In this document: piece by piece, positions 1-8,066 of the stretch
How positions within the stretch are numbered: the first letter of the stretch is position 1
Layout: each line of letters begins with the position of its first letter
Assembly: GCA_024860865.1 (NCBI GenBank)
Contig: JACRDV010000108.1
Location: 1 to 23,713, forward strand
Direction: 5' to 3'
DNA length: 23,713 nt
Source of the DNA: JACRDV01 sp024860865 [NCBI: Methanobacteriota archaeon]
GTDB lineage: Archaea > JACRDV01
Notes under the pieces: generated by a model
The model's input: only the letters and a program-made list of their open reading frames with translations
The model's database searches: none
Told to the model about the DNA's origin: nothing
Translations under genes and position numbers: made by a program

Positions 1-339
1 ATAGAATTTGAAGAAAAGATGAAAGATGAAGCAAAAATATTGGTGTTCACTCAAGAAACCGAATGTCCCCTTTGCAAAGAAACTAGAGAGCTTGTGCAAG
101 AGATTGCTGCTCTTTCGGGTAAAATTAAAGTAGAAATATATGACTTTATTAAAGATAGCGAGAAAGCTAAGGAATACTATATAAACAAAATACCTGCAAT
201 TGCTTTAGTAGGAAAAAAAGATTATGGAATTAGGTTTTTCGGAGCGCCAGCCGGCTATGAGGTTTCGCCATTTATAGAAGACATAATAGATGTTTGTTTC
301 TATAGGAACGACGAATCTCTCAGAAAGGACAAAAGATAG
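1..339 (+). CDS. Protein disulfide oxidoreductase (PDO), N-terminal half; 5' partial and frameshifted
   Basis: This is the N-terminal thioredoxin-fold unit of an archaeal glutaredoxin-like protein disulfide oxidoreductase, which forms or reshuffles disulfides in cytosolic proteins. The frame is open from base 1, so the true start lies left of the window; the ATG at 19 is probably internal. A CPLC redox motif lies at 64-75, and a cis-proline loop (KIPAI) and the stretch RFFGAPAGYE follow. Family members are about 225 residues with two such units, but this frame stops at 339. The second unit follows in another frame from 290. The junction carries a tandem GTTT duplication at 292-299; removing one copy joins the frames as IIDVSIGTTN. 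Seen: both motifs and the duplication. Inferred: one broken gene rather than two genes. Confidence 0.8.
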   Translation: MEFEEKMKDEAKILVFTQETECPLCKETRELVQEIAALSGKIKVEIYDFIKDSEKAKEYYINKIPAIALVGKKDYGIRFFGAPAGYEVSPFIEDIIDVCFYRNDESLRKDKR

Positions 340-628
340 ACTAAAATCAATAAATAAACCAATTCATATCCAAGTATTCGTTCTTCCTACATGTCCTCAT
401 TGCCCTAAAGCAGTTAGGCTAGCACATCAACTTGCAACCGAGAGCGATTTCATAAGAGCAGATGTGATTGAAGCTACAGAGTTTCCTCATTTAGCGCACA
501 AGTATAATGTTATGGGTGTTCCAAAAATTGTTATTAATGAAATAATTGAGTTTGCAGGCGCAATTCCAGAAGACCATTTTATCGAGCATATAATGTTAGC
601 GTTGCATCCAAGTATGATGTATGCATAA
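290..628 (+). CDS. Protein disulfide oxidoreductase (PDO), C-terminal half, out of frame with the first half
   Basis: This is the second thioredoxin-fold unit of the PDO, with the redox motif CPHC in the context VLPTCPHCPKAVRLAH and the cis-Pro segment VMGVPKIVI. In characterised archaeal PDOs the C-terminal CxxC is the more reactive site. The frame overlaps the first half by 50 bases. Its nominal ATG at 290 sits inside conserved coding sequence of the first half and has no ribosome binding site, so independent initiation looks poor. The real reading probably enters at about 299, after the duplicated GTTT. If the frameshift is real, the two units may be made separately or the second may be lost. 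An assembly error is the alternative. Family assignment is strong; the expression state is unknown. Confidence 0.75.
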   Translation: MFVSIGTTNLSERTKDRLKSINKPIHIQVFVLPTCPHCPKAVRLAHQLATESDFIRADVIEATEFPHLAHKYNVMGVPKIVINEIIEFAGAIPEDHFIEHIMLALHPSMMYA

Positions 629-689
629 TTCAATATTTAGTTGTAGCTTATTAAGTTTTTATAATTCTTTTAAAATTTGGGGATATCTT

Positions 690-1331
690 GTGAGACCTTT
701 ATCTAAGAAAATTCTCAATGATACTGCAAAAGTGAGGGCAAGATATGATCGCATTTCTTATCTGTATGATATAATGGAATTACCTACTGAAAAGCTTCTT
801 TTCAGCGCATGGCGCAAGAAATTATTCCAATATATAAATGGTGGAAAGATATTAGAGATAGGTGTAGGAACTGGAAAAAACCTTAGATACTACCCAATGA
901 ATATTGAAGCTATTGCTATAGATTTCAGTAAAAAGATGCTAGAAAGAGCAAAACGTAAGGCAGAAAAGGGAAACATAAAAGTTGATCTTAAAGAGATGGA
1001 TGCGCAAAAATTAGAATTTAGAGATAATTCTTTTAATACCGTTTTCGCAACATTTGTTTACTGCTCAGTGCCGGATCCTATTAAAGGGTTACAAGAGATT
1101 AGAAGAGTTTGTAAACCAGATGGAAAGGTGATACTTTTAGAGCATGTAAGACCAAGATCTTTCATTGGCCGGGTATTTGATCTTCTTAACCCCTTAATTG
1201 TAAGGATGACTGGGGTAAATATAAATCGAAACACAGTTGAGAATGCAAAAAAGGCTGGGCTCGAAGTCATAAGGGAAGAAAATCTTTTTTTGGATATAGT
1301 TAAGTTTATTATTGTTAGGCCGATAAAATAG
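690..1331 (+). CDS. Class I SAM-dependent methyltransferase (UbiE/COQ5-like)
   Basis: A 213-residue methyltransferase of the UbiE/Methyltransf_11 type. The N-terminal block ARYDRISYLYD is typical of the family. Motif I is ILEIGVGTGKNL, followed by the acidic ribose-binding position in AIDFSKKML, then VYCSVPDPIKGLQEI and the post-motif segment PDGKVILLEHVRP. The substrate cannot be told from sequence; relatives act on quinones, lipids, arsenic or small metabolites. I prefer the GTG at 690, with GGGGA about 6 bases upstream, over the ATG at 621. That ATG lacks a binding site, overlaps the PDO stop, and would add a hydrophobic 23-residue stretch not usual in the family. It follows the PDO remnant closely and may share its transcript. 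Confidence 0.8.
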   Translation: MRPLSKKILNDTAKVRARYDRISYLYDIMELPTEKLLFSAWRKKLFQYINGGKILEIGVGTGKNLRYYPMNIEAIAIDFSKKMLERAKRKAEKGNIKVDLKEMDAQKLEFRDNSFNTVFATFVYCSVPDPIKGLQEIRRVCKPDGKVILLEHVRPRSFIGRVFDLLNPLIVRMTGVNINRNTVENAKKAGLEVIREENLFLDIVKFIIVRPIK

Positions 1332-1360
1332 AAGAAGAATTTTTACTGATAAGACAACCA

Positions 1361-1366
1361 TTTTTT
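1361..1366 (+). terminator. Oligo-T tract after the methyltransferase
   Basis: A run of six T lies 30 bases after the methyltransferase stop, with a shorter T5 run at 1340-1344. Archaeal RNA polymerase commonly stops at such tracts. This one precedes the promoter of the desulforedoxin gene. Confidence 0.3.
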
Positions 1367-1398
1367 AACCAATTTCTAGGGGATCTAGGGGAGATATC

Positions 1399-1406
1399 TT
1401 TATATC
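1399..1406 (+). promoter_or_regulatory. TATA box for the desulforedoxin-like gene
   Basis: TTTATATC with a preceding purine-containing BRE-like stretch. Transcription about 25 bases downstream would start near 1427. That is after the upstream in-frame ATG at 1421 and before the GGAGGG at 1439-1444, which supports the downstream start codon used here. Confidence 0.5.
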
Positions 1407-1453
1407 GATAATCCTATTGAATGAGTCTCAGAAATATTGGAGGGATGAACGCG

Positions 1454-1585
1454 GTGGCTAAAGGTGACAGATACAAGTGTGGGAAATGCGGTATTGTAGT
1501 GACAGTAGACGAGCTCTGCGGTTGCACAGCCTGTGACCTGATATGTTGCGGAGTACCTATGAAACCTGCTAAAAAGAAGAAGTAA
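1454..1585 (+). CDS. Desulforedoxin-like small iron protein with extra cysteines
   Basis: A 43-residue protein resembling desulforedoxin, the N-terminal Fe(Cys)4 domain of desulfoferrodoxin. The pattern is GDRYKCGKCG near the N-terminus and LICCGVPMK near the C-terminus, giving the CxxC and CC pairs expected for one rubredoxin-type iron. Such domains pass electrons in superoxide or peroxide detoxification. Unusually, three more cysteines (CGCTAC) sit between the two pairs, where the family has a Gly-rich loop. Start choice: GGAGGG at 1439-1444 touches the ATG at 1445 with no spacing, but lies 9 bases before the GTG at 1454. A lysine-rich tail (KPAKKKK) ends the protein. It is short, so the call rests on motif pattern and translation signals. 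Confidence 0.7.
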   Translation: MAKGDRYKCGKCGIVVTVDELCGCTACDLICCGVPMKPAKKKK

Positions 1586-1623
1586 CTTGTGAGTTGTCAA
1601 GAGTAATTATTAAAAAACCGAGA

Positions 1624-2154
1624 TTAATATTCAATACCTTTGCGCGCAAACACGCCTTTTCTCATTGGGTGTTTTCTATCAAACATCTCTGTAACGAGAT
1701 CAGCGCGAGCTATAAGTTCTTTTGGAGCACGACGTCCAGTTAAAATAACTGTTGTTTCGCGGGGAATATTATCCAAAAGTTCTAGAACATCTTTTAGCTT
1801 TAACAGACCAAATGCAACAGCTAAATTTATTTCATCGAGAATTAAAAGCTTCGGCTTTTTCTTTAAAGCTTCTTTGGCAAAGGCAAGCGCTTTTTCAGCT
1901 AATTTTATGTCAATTGTATCAGGATTATATAAGTCTATAAATTCTCTTCGACCAAACTGATGAATCTCATATTCAGGCGATAGTCTCTTTTTTATTTTGT
2001 ACTCGCCGATATTTTTGCGCCCTTTCATAAATTGTATTATAATTACTTTATAGCCGTGCCCTACTGCTCTTAATGCAAGTCCAAAAGCATTTGTTGTTTT
2101 CCCCTCTCCCTCTCCGGTGTATAGATGGATAAATCCTCTCTTTCTTCTTGCCAT
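1624..2154 (-). CDS. cobO: Cob(I)yrinic acid a,c-diamide adenosyltransferase
   Basis: A 176-residue CobO/CobA/BtuR-type corrinoid adenosyltransferase. It transfers the 5'-deoxyadenosyl group of ATP to Co(I) corrinoid to give adenosylcobalamin-type cofactors. The P-loop GEGEGKTT is at residues 14-21, followed by the family stretches ALRAVGHGYKV, IIQFMKG and LILDEINLA (Walker B-like), and the late motif VILTGRRAPKELI. Its length is normal. The start is 12 bases after the stop of the ribonucleotide reductase on the same strand, with GAGATG as a weak ribosome binding site, so the two are probably cotranscribed. This fits a supply role, since the neighbouring reductase needs adenosylcobalamin. Confidence 0.9.
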   Translation of the reverse strand: MARRKRGFIHLYTGEGEGKTTNAFGLALRAVGHGYKVIIIQFMKGRKNIGEYKIKKRLSPEYEIHQFGRREFIDLYNPDTIDIKLAEKALAFAKEALKKKPKLLILDEINLAVAFGLLKLKDVLELLDNIPRETTVILTGRRAPKELIARADLVTEMFDRKHPMRKGVFARKGIEY

Positions 2155-2166
2155 TGTAACATCTCG

Positions 2167-5100
2167 TTAGAATGGACATACACCAGTTGGGCATTCACCT
2201 GCATATTCAGATTCTGCTGTTACTTGCTCTCTTCCTCCTTCGGTTTTGCTTACGGTTGGACCAATGTATAGAACTTGTTCTTTTTTGCTTCCATATCTAT
2301 AGATAGTAACACCTTTGCATTTGAGTTTATAAGCTAGCCAAAAGATTTTTCTAACATCTTCTAAGGTGGCTTCGTGAGGCAGATTTACGGTTTTGGCTAC
2401 TGCGTTATCCACGTATTTTTGAAAGGCGGCTTGCATTCTAACATGCCATTCAGGAGAAATATCCAAAGAAGTGACAAATATTTCACGAATATCCTCTGAA
2501 ATTTCTTTCATATTTTGTATTGAGCCTTTTCTAGCTATCTTCATCATTAACTCAGTGCTGTAAAGACCTCTTTCCTTCATTATTTTTTCAAAGTATTGGT
2601 TTACTTCAAGCAATTGAGTTCCCATAACATTGCGAATGAAAGAAATTGCAAAGTTAGGCTCTATGCCAGAGCTGCACCCAGCGATTATACTTATAGTTCC
2701 CGTTGGAGCAACTGCAGTTAATGTAGCATTTCGCATTGCTTTGTAGCCCTTTTCTTTCCAAATACTAACTTCAAAGTTTGGAAACGGGCTTCTTTCAAGG
2801 GCAAGCTTAACTGATTTTTTCCTAGCTTCATCAGAAATAAATTTCATTAGTTTTTCAGCAATAGAAAGAGCTTCCTCTGAGTCATAACGAATTCCAAGCT
2901 TAAGCAGAGCATCTGCAAAACCCATTATCCCCAATCCAATTTTTCTATTTGCTTTAGTCATTTTTTCTATTTCAGGCAGTGGATATTTGTTAGCATCAAT
3001 AACATTATCTAAAAAGTGAACTGTTGTGTAAACCGTTCTTCTTAATTTTTCCCAATCGATTTCTTTCTTTTCTTCATTAACCATTTTTGATAAATTAATT
3101 GAACCTAAATTGCATGATTCATAAGGCAAGAGAGGAACTTCACCACAATTGTGTGTGATGATACCATTTGCTGAAAAAGAATTTGTTGTGGGTTCATTTA
3201 GATCATAAACTTCGTCCACGCCAATTGGTTCAACTGTTTCTACTTGAAGATTTGGGTTCTCCTTGAAGATTCTTTGGGGTTTAATGCGTTCGAACTTTAA
3301 AGTCTTGGAGGAAAGGCAGAAGCCTATTTCCTTGATGAATTTGAACATGCTTTCTCTTGTGATAACCAGCTCATGCTCTGCATGGCAATGGTATTTCTTC
3401 ATACCTCCTTTCGAATCTGGAAGAAACTTCCATCTAGCATTTCGCCTGTTTTCATAGATTCTAGAATAAATGCCAAACTGTAAGAGGAGTAACTGAACTT
3501 GTTTTAGTAACTTCAGTGAAACTGATACAAGCCGAATACTTACTCCCTTTCTCCTGTTTCCCTGTGGTGAACTGTCAGCACTAAACAGAGCTGAGAGAAA
3601 GTTTCTAACAGATTCTCGATCCATTGTGAAAACTGAACTGGGAACTGCTTTCTTACACGTTTCAGTAGGTTCTACTCCTAAATCATAGAATAATTTAGCG
3701 ATTTTAGAAGAATATTTCAGTCTTACTTCATTACCGTAGAATTGAGATTTTATTTCTCTTTTGTTCAGCTTATCTAAATACCGCTTAAGAACAGGCATTA
3801 TTTCAAGTTTCTCACCTGTATTAAAATTAAGAATAACATCCTCTAAGTTTCTCGTCAAACAGCCATCTCCAATTAACCATCCCAAAGCAAGAGCTAACTC
3901 CCTATCTACGTGGAATGTACCAAATTTTCCATCCGCTTGGAGAACTAGTCTATCATTTCCAGTCAGTTCTCTAGCAGGTTTCCAAATACCGTTGGCTGTT
4001 AGAAACCTATGATCCGGAGTGGCCTTCACTTCATAGCCAGCTTTAGTTTTAATTTTGTAAACTTCTTTAAAACCAGTCCTCCCAACCCACGCTATGGAAT
4101 GGAAAGCTCCGTCTCTTGCTAAAACTCGCTGCGGATTATGCAGATTATCTATTCGTACCAGACCTTCATCCGTGGTAACGAAGGTATCTCTCGTAACACA
4201 CGGGTTTGTACTCTCAATTGCTCCTAACGTCGGTGTTGGATTATGGCGATTTATTTCATCAATAAATACAATTCCAGGATCTCCAGTTCTCCAAGCCATG
4301 GTAACTATAAGATCAAAGACATCTCTTGCACGAAGCTTTTTCACTGATTTCCCTGTTCTGGGATTTATTAAATCATATTGTTCATCTTTTTCTACTGCTT
4401 CCATAAATTTGTCTGTAACAGCAACTGATATGTTAAAATTGGCGAGCTGGCCTTCCTTCTCTTTTGCTGTGATAAACTCAATTATGTCCGGATGATCAAC
4501 TCGCAAAATACCCATGTTTGCGCCACGTCTCTTCCCTCCGGATTTGATGACATCAGTTGCAACATCGAAAACCCGCATGAATGAACAAGGACCTGAGGCA
4601 ACACTTTTTGTTGATTTAACCATGTCACCCTTCGGTCTTAACTTGGAAAATGAATATCCAACGCCTCCACCACTCTGGAATATAAGAGCCGCATTCTTCA
4701 CCGCTTCAAAAATAGAAGGAAGGCTATCAGAAACGTCGAGAACAAAGCAAGCAGCCAACTGCGCAAGCTCGGTTCCCGCATTAAAAAGTGTCGGTGAATT
4801 CGGGAGGAACTCAAGATTTGCCATTAGTTGATAAAATTCTTCTTCAGTTTTTTTTACATCTGCATTTTTATCATAAATAAGATCAGGAATAGCAATCGCT
4901 TTTGCCACTCTGCGAAACATTTGTGCTGGCGTTTCAATCAAATTTCCTTTTTCATCTTTTAGCAGGTATCTTCTCTCTAAAACGCTTGTTGCATTCAAGG
5001 GTAATTTTAATTCATCATAAACTCCAATGAATTTTTTTGCTTCTCTAAGCTCAGTGCGCTTCTGCCTGTAAAGGATGTATGCCTTTGCAACATTTGCTAA

Positions 5101-5343
5101 GCCATTTCTAATAAGAACTTCTTCTACGATATCTTGAACATCTTCAACGCCGGGAATTTTGCCTTTAAATTTTTCTTCAATAGTTGAAACTACTTGGTCA
5201 GATAATTGTTTAGCTAAAATCCCGTCTTCGCTTTTTACGGCAAGGATAGCTTTGTGAATGGCATTTGTAATTTTTTCCTGCTCAAATTTAGCAATCCTTC
5301 CATCTCGCTTTCGAATTTCAGAAATCTGAATTTGAGTTGTCAT
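2167..5343 (-). CDS. nrdJ: Adenosylcobalamin-dependent (class II) ribonucleoside-diphosphate reductase, intein-containing precursor
   Basis: A 1058-residue precursor; removal of the intein (residues 382-732) leaves a 707-residue enzyme. It reduces ribonucleotides to deoxyribonucleotides by a thiyl radical generated from adenosylcobalamin. An ATP-cone regulatory domain spans about residues 5-95 ([15 protein letters not shown]). The barrel follows with [14 protein letters not shown], the redox Cys in [12 protein letters not shown], the stretch [12 protein letters not shown], the active-site block NPCGE (reconstituted by splicing) and [12 protein letters not shown]. The second barrel strand block [11 protein letters not shown] and the C-terminal thiol shuttle [10 protein letters not shown] are present. 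No NrdB-like partner is nearby, fitting class II. The start at 5343 has AAGGA about 6 bases upstream. It is followed directly by the corrinoid adenosyltransferase gene. Confidence 0.95.
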   Translation of the reverse strand: MTTQIQISEIRKRDGRIAKFEQEKITNAIHKAILAVKSEDGILAKQLSDQVVSTIEEKFKGKIPGVEDVQDIVEEVLIRNGLANVAKAYILYRQKRTELREAKKFIGVYDELKLPLNATSVLERRYLLKDEKGNLIETPAQMFRRVAKAIAIPDLIYDKNADVKKTEEEFYQLMANLEFLPNSPTLFNAGTELAQLAACFVLDVSDSLPSIFEAVKNAALIFQSGGGVGYSFSKLRPKGDMVKSTKSVASGPCSFMRVFDVATDVIKSGGKRRGANMGILRVDHPDIIEFITAKEKEGQLANFNISVAVTDKFMEAVEKDEQYDLINPRTGKSVKKLRARDVFDLIVTMAWRTGDPGIVFIDEINRHNPTPTLGAIESTNPCVTRDTFVTTDEGLVRIDNLHNPQRVLARDGAFHSIAWVGRTGFKEVYKIKTKAGYEVKATPDHRFLTANGIWKPARELTGNDRLVLQADGKFGTFHVDRELALALGWLIGDGCLTRNLEDVILNFNTGEKLEIMPVLKRYLDKLNKREIKSQFYGNEVRLKYSSKIAKLFYDLGVEPTETCKKAVPSSVFTMDRESVRNFLSALFSADSSPQGNRRKGVSIRLVSVSLKLLKQVQLLLLQFGIYSRIYENRRNARWKFLPDSKGGMKKYHCHAEHELVITRESMFKFIKEIGFCLSSKTLKFERIKPQRIFKENPNLQVETVEPIGVDEVYDLNEPTTNSFSANGIITHNCGEVPLLPYESCNLGSINLSKMVNEEKKEIDWEKLRRTVYTTVHFLDNVIDANKYPLPEIEKMTKANRKIGLGIMGFADALLKLGIRYDSEEALSIAEKLMKFISDEARKKSVKLALERSPFPNFEVSIWKEKGYKAMRNATLTAVAPTGTISIIAGCSSGIEPNFAISFIRNVMGTQLLEVNQYFEKIMKERGLYSTELMMKIARKGSIQNMKEISEDIREIFVTSLDISPEWHVRMQAAFQKYVDNAVAKTVNLPHEATLEDVRKIFWLAYKLKCKGVTIYRYGSKKEQVLYIGPTVSKTEGGREQVTAESEYAGECPTGVCPF
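3148..4200 (-). other. Intein with LAGLIDADG homing endonuclease inside nrdJ
   Basis: A 351-residue in-frame intein, residues 382-732 of the precursor. Its first residue is Cys ([10 protein letters not shown], block A). Block B is ATPDHRFL with the expected T and H. The ending is NGIITHN with the penultimate His and final Asn, followed by a Cys +1 residue. A two-motif LAGLIDADG endonuclease lies between: LGWLIGDG near 487-494 and LSALFSADS near 583-591, both keeping the acidic residue. The endonuclease therefore looks intact, though activity cannot be judged. Joining the flanks restores [12 protein letters not shown], the catalytic N-C-E block of the reductase. The +1 splicing nucleophile is the thiyl-radical cysteine itself. 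Confidence 0.95.
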
Positions 5344-5390
5344 GTTATTCCTTATTTTTTAAACATAACATAAATTGAGGAAAAAATTAG

Positions 5391-5828
5391 TTATTCGATC
5401 TTTACCGAGATGCGCTTCACTTGTTTTGGAATATGAATTTCCAATATCCCCATTTTGAACTTTGCTTTTGCTTTTTCAGGCTCAACTTTAGCTGGAAGTT
5501 TCATCGATTTATGAAATGCACAGAACTCAACTTCGCGTTGAATAGTCCCCCATCTTTCAAAGCGAATTCCCCTTCGCATCGTTGCCTCAATTTCTAAAGT
5601 ATCTTCTGTAGAGTGAATTTTGATATTTTCTTTTGCAACATTAGGCAAGTCCGCTGTTACAATTACTTCATTTTGAGTTTCTATTACATCCGTTAATGGT
5701 TCAAAGCATCCCCTGCTGATATCCCAACTAGGTCTTTCGCGAAACATTTCAAAAAATTCTTCAAAGCTATCCTCAATTCTTTTTTGCATTTCATCGAGCA
5801 GTTCTATTAGTGATCTTCTTCTTAGCAT
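5391..5828 (-). CDS. Small heat shock protein, Hsp20/alpha-crystallin family
   Basis: A 145-residue ATP-independent holdase of the alpha-crystallin family that binds unfolding proteins as oligomers. A charged N-terminal arm (LLDEMQKRIEDSFEEFFEMF) precedes the alpha-crystallin domain from about residue 45: PLTDVIETQNEVIVTADLPNV, then ENIKIHSTEDTLEIEA and FKMGILEIHIPK. An ISV at the C-terminus could be the I-x-I/V assembly motif. The first possible start is a TTG at 5837 overlapping the PAC2 stop. The ATG at 5828 is preferred because GGTTGAT, close to the GGTGAT binding sites used elsewhere in this window, lies 4 bases before it. It is translationally coupled to the upstream PAC2 gene, so the two form one proteostasis operon. 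Confidence 0.9.
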   Translation of the reverse strand: MLRRRSLIELLDEMQKRIEDSFEEFFEMFRERPSWDISRGCFEPLTDVIETQNEVIVTADLPNVAKENIKIHSTEDTLEIEATMRRGIRFERWGTIQREVEFCAFHKSMKLPAKVEPEKAKAKFKMGILEIHIPKQVKRISVKIE

Positions 5829-5833
5829 TCTTA

Positions 5834-6583
5834 TCAACCATACATTGGAGGAATTTCATACTCGCGAGCTTTTCCAATTGTTCTCATAGTTTTATCTGTT
5901 TGTTTCATCAGATCGCGCATTTTCAATCGGATTTCATCGGCTTTTTCTAACAATTCTTTTACATCAACCTTTAAATCTAATATTTTAGAAGCTGCAGTTA
6001 CTGCAGAAGCTGCAGCTCCAGGATCAGGATAGCCGTGGAAAGCTTGTGCCATGAGAAAGATAGCCGGTATCCTCTCTTTTTTACACTCCCACATTATAGT
6101 TGCATAAGCTCCAACTATTACGCCTTCTTCGATTTTCTCAATAGCACTTTCCTTAATGATTCCCATTGCTCTTTCATCGCTTCCTGTTGCATAGACCTTA
6201 GGATTTTCGATATCTTCGCGATTTGGAACAGGTGTTCCACCAAGTGCTAAGATCATTCTAGCATTTTTGGACTTAGCCCATTTGACTACTGTCCTTGCAA
6301 ATTGATGAAGTATATCTGGTGGAATGGGAATTTCAGATGTGATTAAAAGAAACCCACCATTCCCATAAATGCGAAATGGCGAATGAATCTCTCCCTTGTG
6401 CAATATAGTTACTGGTGGAAATAAATCCGATTCAATATAACCTATCTTATTCATTTTAAGCGCATGAACTAAGTGCTCAGCTGATATTATACCAACAAGT
6501 CCAACGTCAGGTAAACCAAGAATTATGGCGGGGGTATCCTTTTTGATAATTTCTTCTTCAACAAAACTTATTTCTTCAGACAT
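5834..6583 (-). CDS. PAC2 family protein (proteasome-assembly-chaperone-like, ATP-grasp-associated superfamily)
   Basis: A 249-residue PAC2-family protein, related to archaeal proteins of the proteasome assembly chaperone 2 superfamily. Recognisable blocks are AIILGLPDVGLVGIISAEHL near the N-terminus, FPPVTILHKGEIHSPFRIY, MILALGGTPVPNRE, VIVGAYATIMWECKKERIPAIFL and the helical segment FHGYPDPGAAASAV. A lysine-rich helical tail follows. The biochemical role of archaeal members is not established; assembly or quality-control functions are inferred from eukaryotic PAC2. The ATG at 6583 is favoured over the GTG at 6592, because that GTG begins a GTGAT ribosome binding site. Pairing with Hsp20 and the repeated quasi-palindromes upstream suggest stress-linked expression. 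Confidence 0.85.
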   Translation of the reverse strand: MSEEISFVEEEIIKKDTPAIILGLPDVGLVGIISAEHLVHALKMNKIGYIESDLFPPVTILHKGEIHSPFRIYGNGGFLLITSEIPIPPDILHQFARTVVKWAKSKNARMILALGGTPVPNREDIENPKVYATGSDERAMGIIKESAIEKIEEGVIVGAYATIMWECKKERIPAIFLMAQAFHGYPDPGAAASAVTAASKILDLKVDVKELLEKADEIRLKMRDLMKQTDKTMRTIGKAREYEIPPMYG

Positions 6584-6609
6584 TTTTATCACTAATTTAG
6601 TTTCAGTCT

Positions 6610-6634
6610 TTTACGGTAAATTTTTTACGGTATA
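6610..6634 (-). promoter_or_regulatory. Tandem quasi-palindromes, putative operator of the PAC2-Hsp20 operon
   Basis: On the + strand, TTTACGGTAAA (6610-6620) and TTTACGGTATA (6624-6634) are copies of an odd-centred palindrome, TTTAC-N-GTAAA, with centres 14 bases apart. The first copy is perfect; the second has one changed position. They lie 27-51 bases before the PAC2 ATG, where the transcription start would be if the AT-rich element near 6640-6648 (minus strand CTTTTAGCTT) is the TATA box. A dimeric repressor or activator site is inferred; no regulator is encoded beside it. Confidence 0.5.
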
Positions 6635-6656
6635 ACATAAGCTAAAAGCCCCTAAG

Positions 6657-6673
6657 AAAACAAAAAACAAAAA
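6657..6673 (-). terminator. Oligo-T terminator of glutamate dehydrogenase
   Basis: On the minus strand a T-rich tract with three T runs separated by single G residues begins about two bases after the glutamate dehydrogenase stop. This matches archaeal intrinsic termination without a hairpin and would insulate the PAC2-Hsp20 promoter downstream. Confidence 0.5.
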
Positions 6674-6675
6674 GA

Positions 6676-7929
6676 TTAAGGCCAAAGACCTAGTGTTTCT
6701 ATAGCCTCTGCAACTCTGCCAACGCCTAGCATTAATGCAGCAGTTCTCATATCAACTTCATTTTTCTCAGAAGTTTCATAAACATCATCGAATGCTTCCA
6801 GCATTTTATATTCAAGTTTTTTGATGAATTCCTCTTCACTCCAGTGTTCTCTATGAAGATTTTGTAGCCATTCAAAATAGCTCGCTAAAACACCCCCTGC
6901 ATTAGCCAAAATATCAGGAATTACAATTATTCCTTTTTTTGATAGTATTTCATCAGCTTCAGGTGTTGTAGGTGCATTAGCTGCTTCTGTTATTATTTTA
7001 GCCTTTATTTTATCTGCATTTGCTTTGGTTATTTGGTTTTCAAGCGCAGCTGGAACCAAAATATCGCATTCTAATTCAAGAAGCTCTTCATTTGTTATTC
7101 CTTTGCACTCTTCAAATCCTATCACAGACCCTGATTTTTCTTTATGCTTTAGCACTTTAATTGGGTCAATTCCATTCGGGTTATATATCCCTCCTCTAGA
7201 ATCGCTTACGGCAATAATTTTGCAGCCTTCTTTTTTTAGTAAAATTGCAGCACTTGCTCCAACATTGCCATATCCTTGCACAGCAACAGTCATATCTTTA
7301 AATCGTTTTCCTATTTTTGAAACCATTTCTTTTGTGCACAACACAACTCCTCTAGAGGGAGCATCTGCTCGTCCCTCAGATCCACCTATAATTAGAGGTT
7401 TACCGGTAGCAATTTCTGGCACACTATACCCTCGAAACTGGCTATAGGTGTCGGTAATCCACGCCATAATTTGAGGATTGGTGCCAACATCTGAGGCAGG
7501 TATATCTCTATAAGGACCAATTAAATCCAGAATCATAGAAGTATACCTTCGAGTCAAGCGCTCCAATTCAACAAGGGACATCTCTTTCGGGTTGCAAGCA
7601 ATACCACCCTTTGCGCCTCCATAGGGGATGTCCACAACTGCGCATTTCCATGTCATCAATGCTGCTAGTGCTTTTACTTCATCTAAAGTGACATCGGGAT
7701 GATATCTAGTTCCACCCTTGTAAGGACCTCTTGCATCATGATATTGTACTCTGTATCCTGTAAAAGATCGTATATTACCATTATCCATTCTTATCGATAC
7801 TGATACAATTAGTGCCCGCTTTGGTTGTTTTAGAATCTCATGGATTCCTGGGTCTAAGTTTAATTTTTCAGCAGCTATATCCAATTGTTTTAAAACAACT
7901 TTAAATGGGTTGGGTTTTTCCTCACTCAT
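6676..7929 (-). CDS. gdhA: Glutamate dehydrogenase (NAD(P)+), hexameric archaeal type
   Basis: A 417-residue Glu/Leu/Phe/Val dehydrogenase that interconverts glutamate with 2-oxoglutarate plus ammonium, linking nitrogen and carbon metabolism. The substrate domain holds KGGTRYHPDV (from residue 71), the block MTWKCAVVDIPYGGAKGGI (residues 92-110) with Lys95 and catalytic Lys107, and ASDVGTNPQ. The Rossmann domain begins with the nucleotide motif QGYGNVG near 218-224 and includes EAANAPTTPEAD and NAGGVLASYFEW. Length matches hyperthermophile enzymes (about 420). The coenzyme preference cannot be read with confidence. A strong AGGAGG ribosome binding site precedes the ATG at 7929. It is monocistronic: an oligo-T tract follows and a ferredoxin gene diverges upstream. 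Confidence 0.95.
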   Translation of the reverse strand: MSEEKPNPFKVVLKQLDIAAEKLNLDPGIHEILKQPKRALIVSVSIRMDNGNIRSFTGYRVQYHDARGPYKGGTRYHPDVTLDEVKALAALMTWKCAVVDIPYGGAKGGIACNPKEMSLVELERLTRRYTSMILDLIGPYRDIPASDVGTNPQIMAWITDTYSQFRGYSVPEIATGKPLIIGGSEGRADAPSRGVVLCTKEMVSKIGKRFKDMTVAVQGYGNVGASAAILLKKEGCKIIAVSDSRGGIYNPNGIDPIKVLKHKEKSGSVIGFEECKGITNEELLELECDILVPAALENQITKANADKIKAKIITEAANAPTTPEADEILSKKGIIVIPDILANAGGVLASYFEWLQNLHREHWSEEEFIKKLEYKMLEAFDDVYETSEKNEVDMRTAALMLGVGRVAEAIETLGLWP

Positions 7930-8066
7930 TTGAAATTCCTCCTGTCACTAAATTAATTTTAGTTATTTTATTTAATTTGATTCTATAAAGAAGGTAAAAT
8001 TATTTTTAGTTTATTTCATATTGTAATGTAAACAACAAATATACAGTTAAAATTTGGCACAAGAAA

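Noticed and set aside
621-689. ATG at 621 as the methyltransferase start
   Set aside because: No ribosome binding site, overlap with the PDO stop, and a 23-residue hydrophobic lead not expected in the family.
3148-4200. Insertion sequence or group I intron in nrdJ
   Set aside because: The insert is in frame from end to end, has intein blocks A, B and the HN-C junction, and has no terminal inverted repeats or RNA intron features.
4094-4495. Long plus-strand frames inside nrdJ and the intein
   Set aside because: They are antisense shadows of a clearly conserved coding frame, with no start signals or family motifs.
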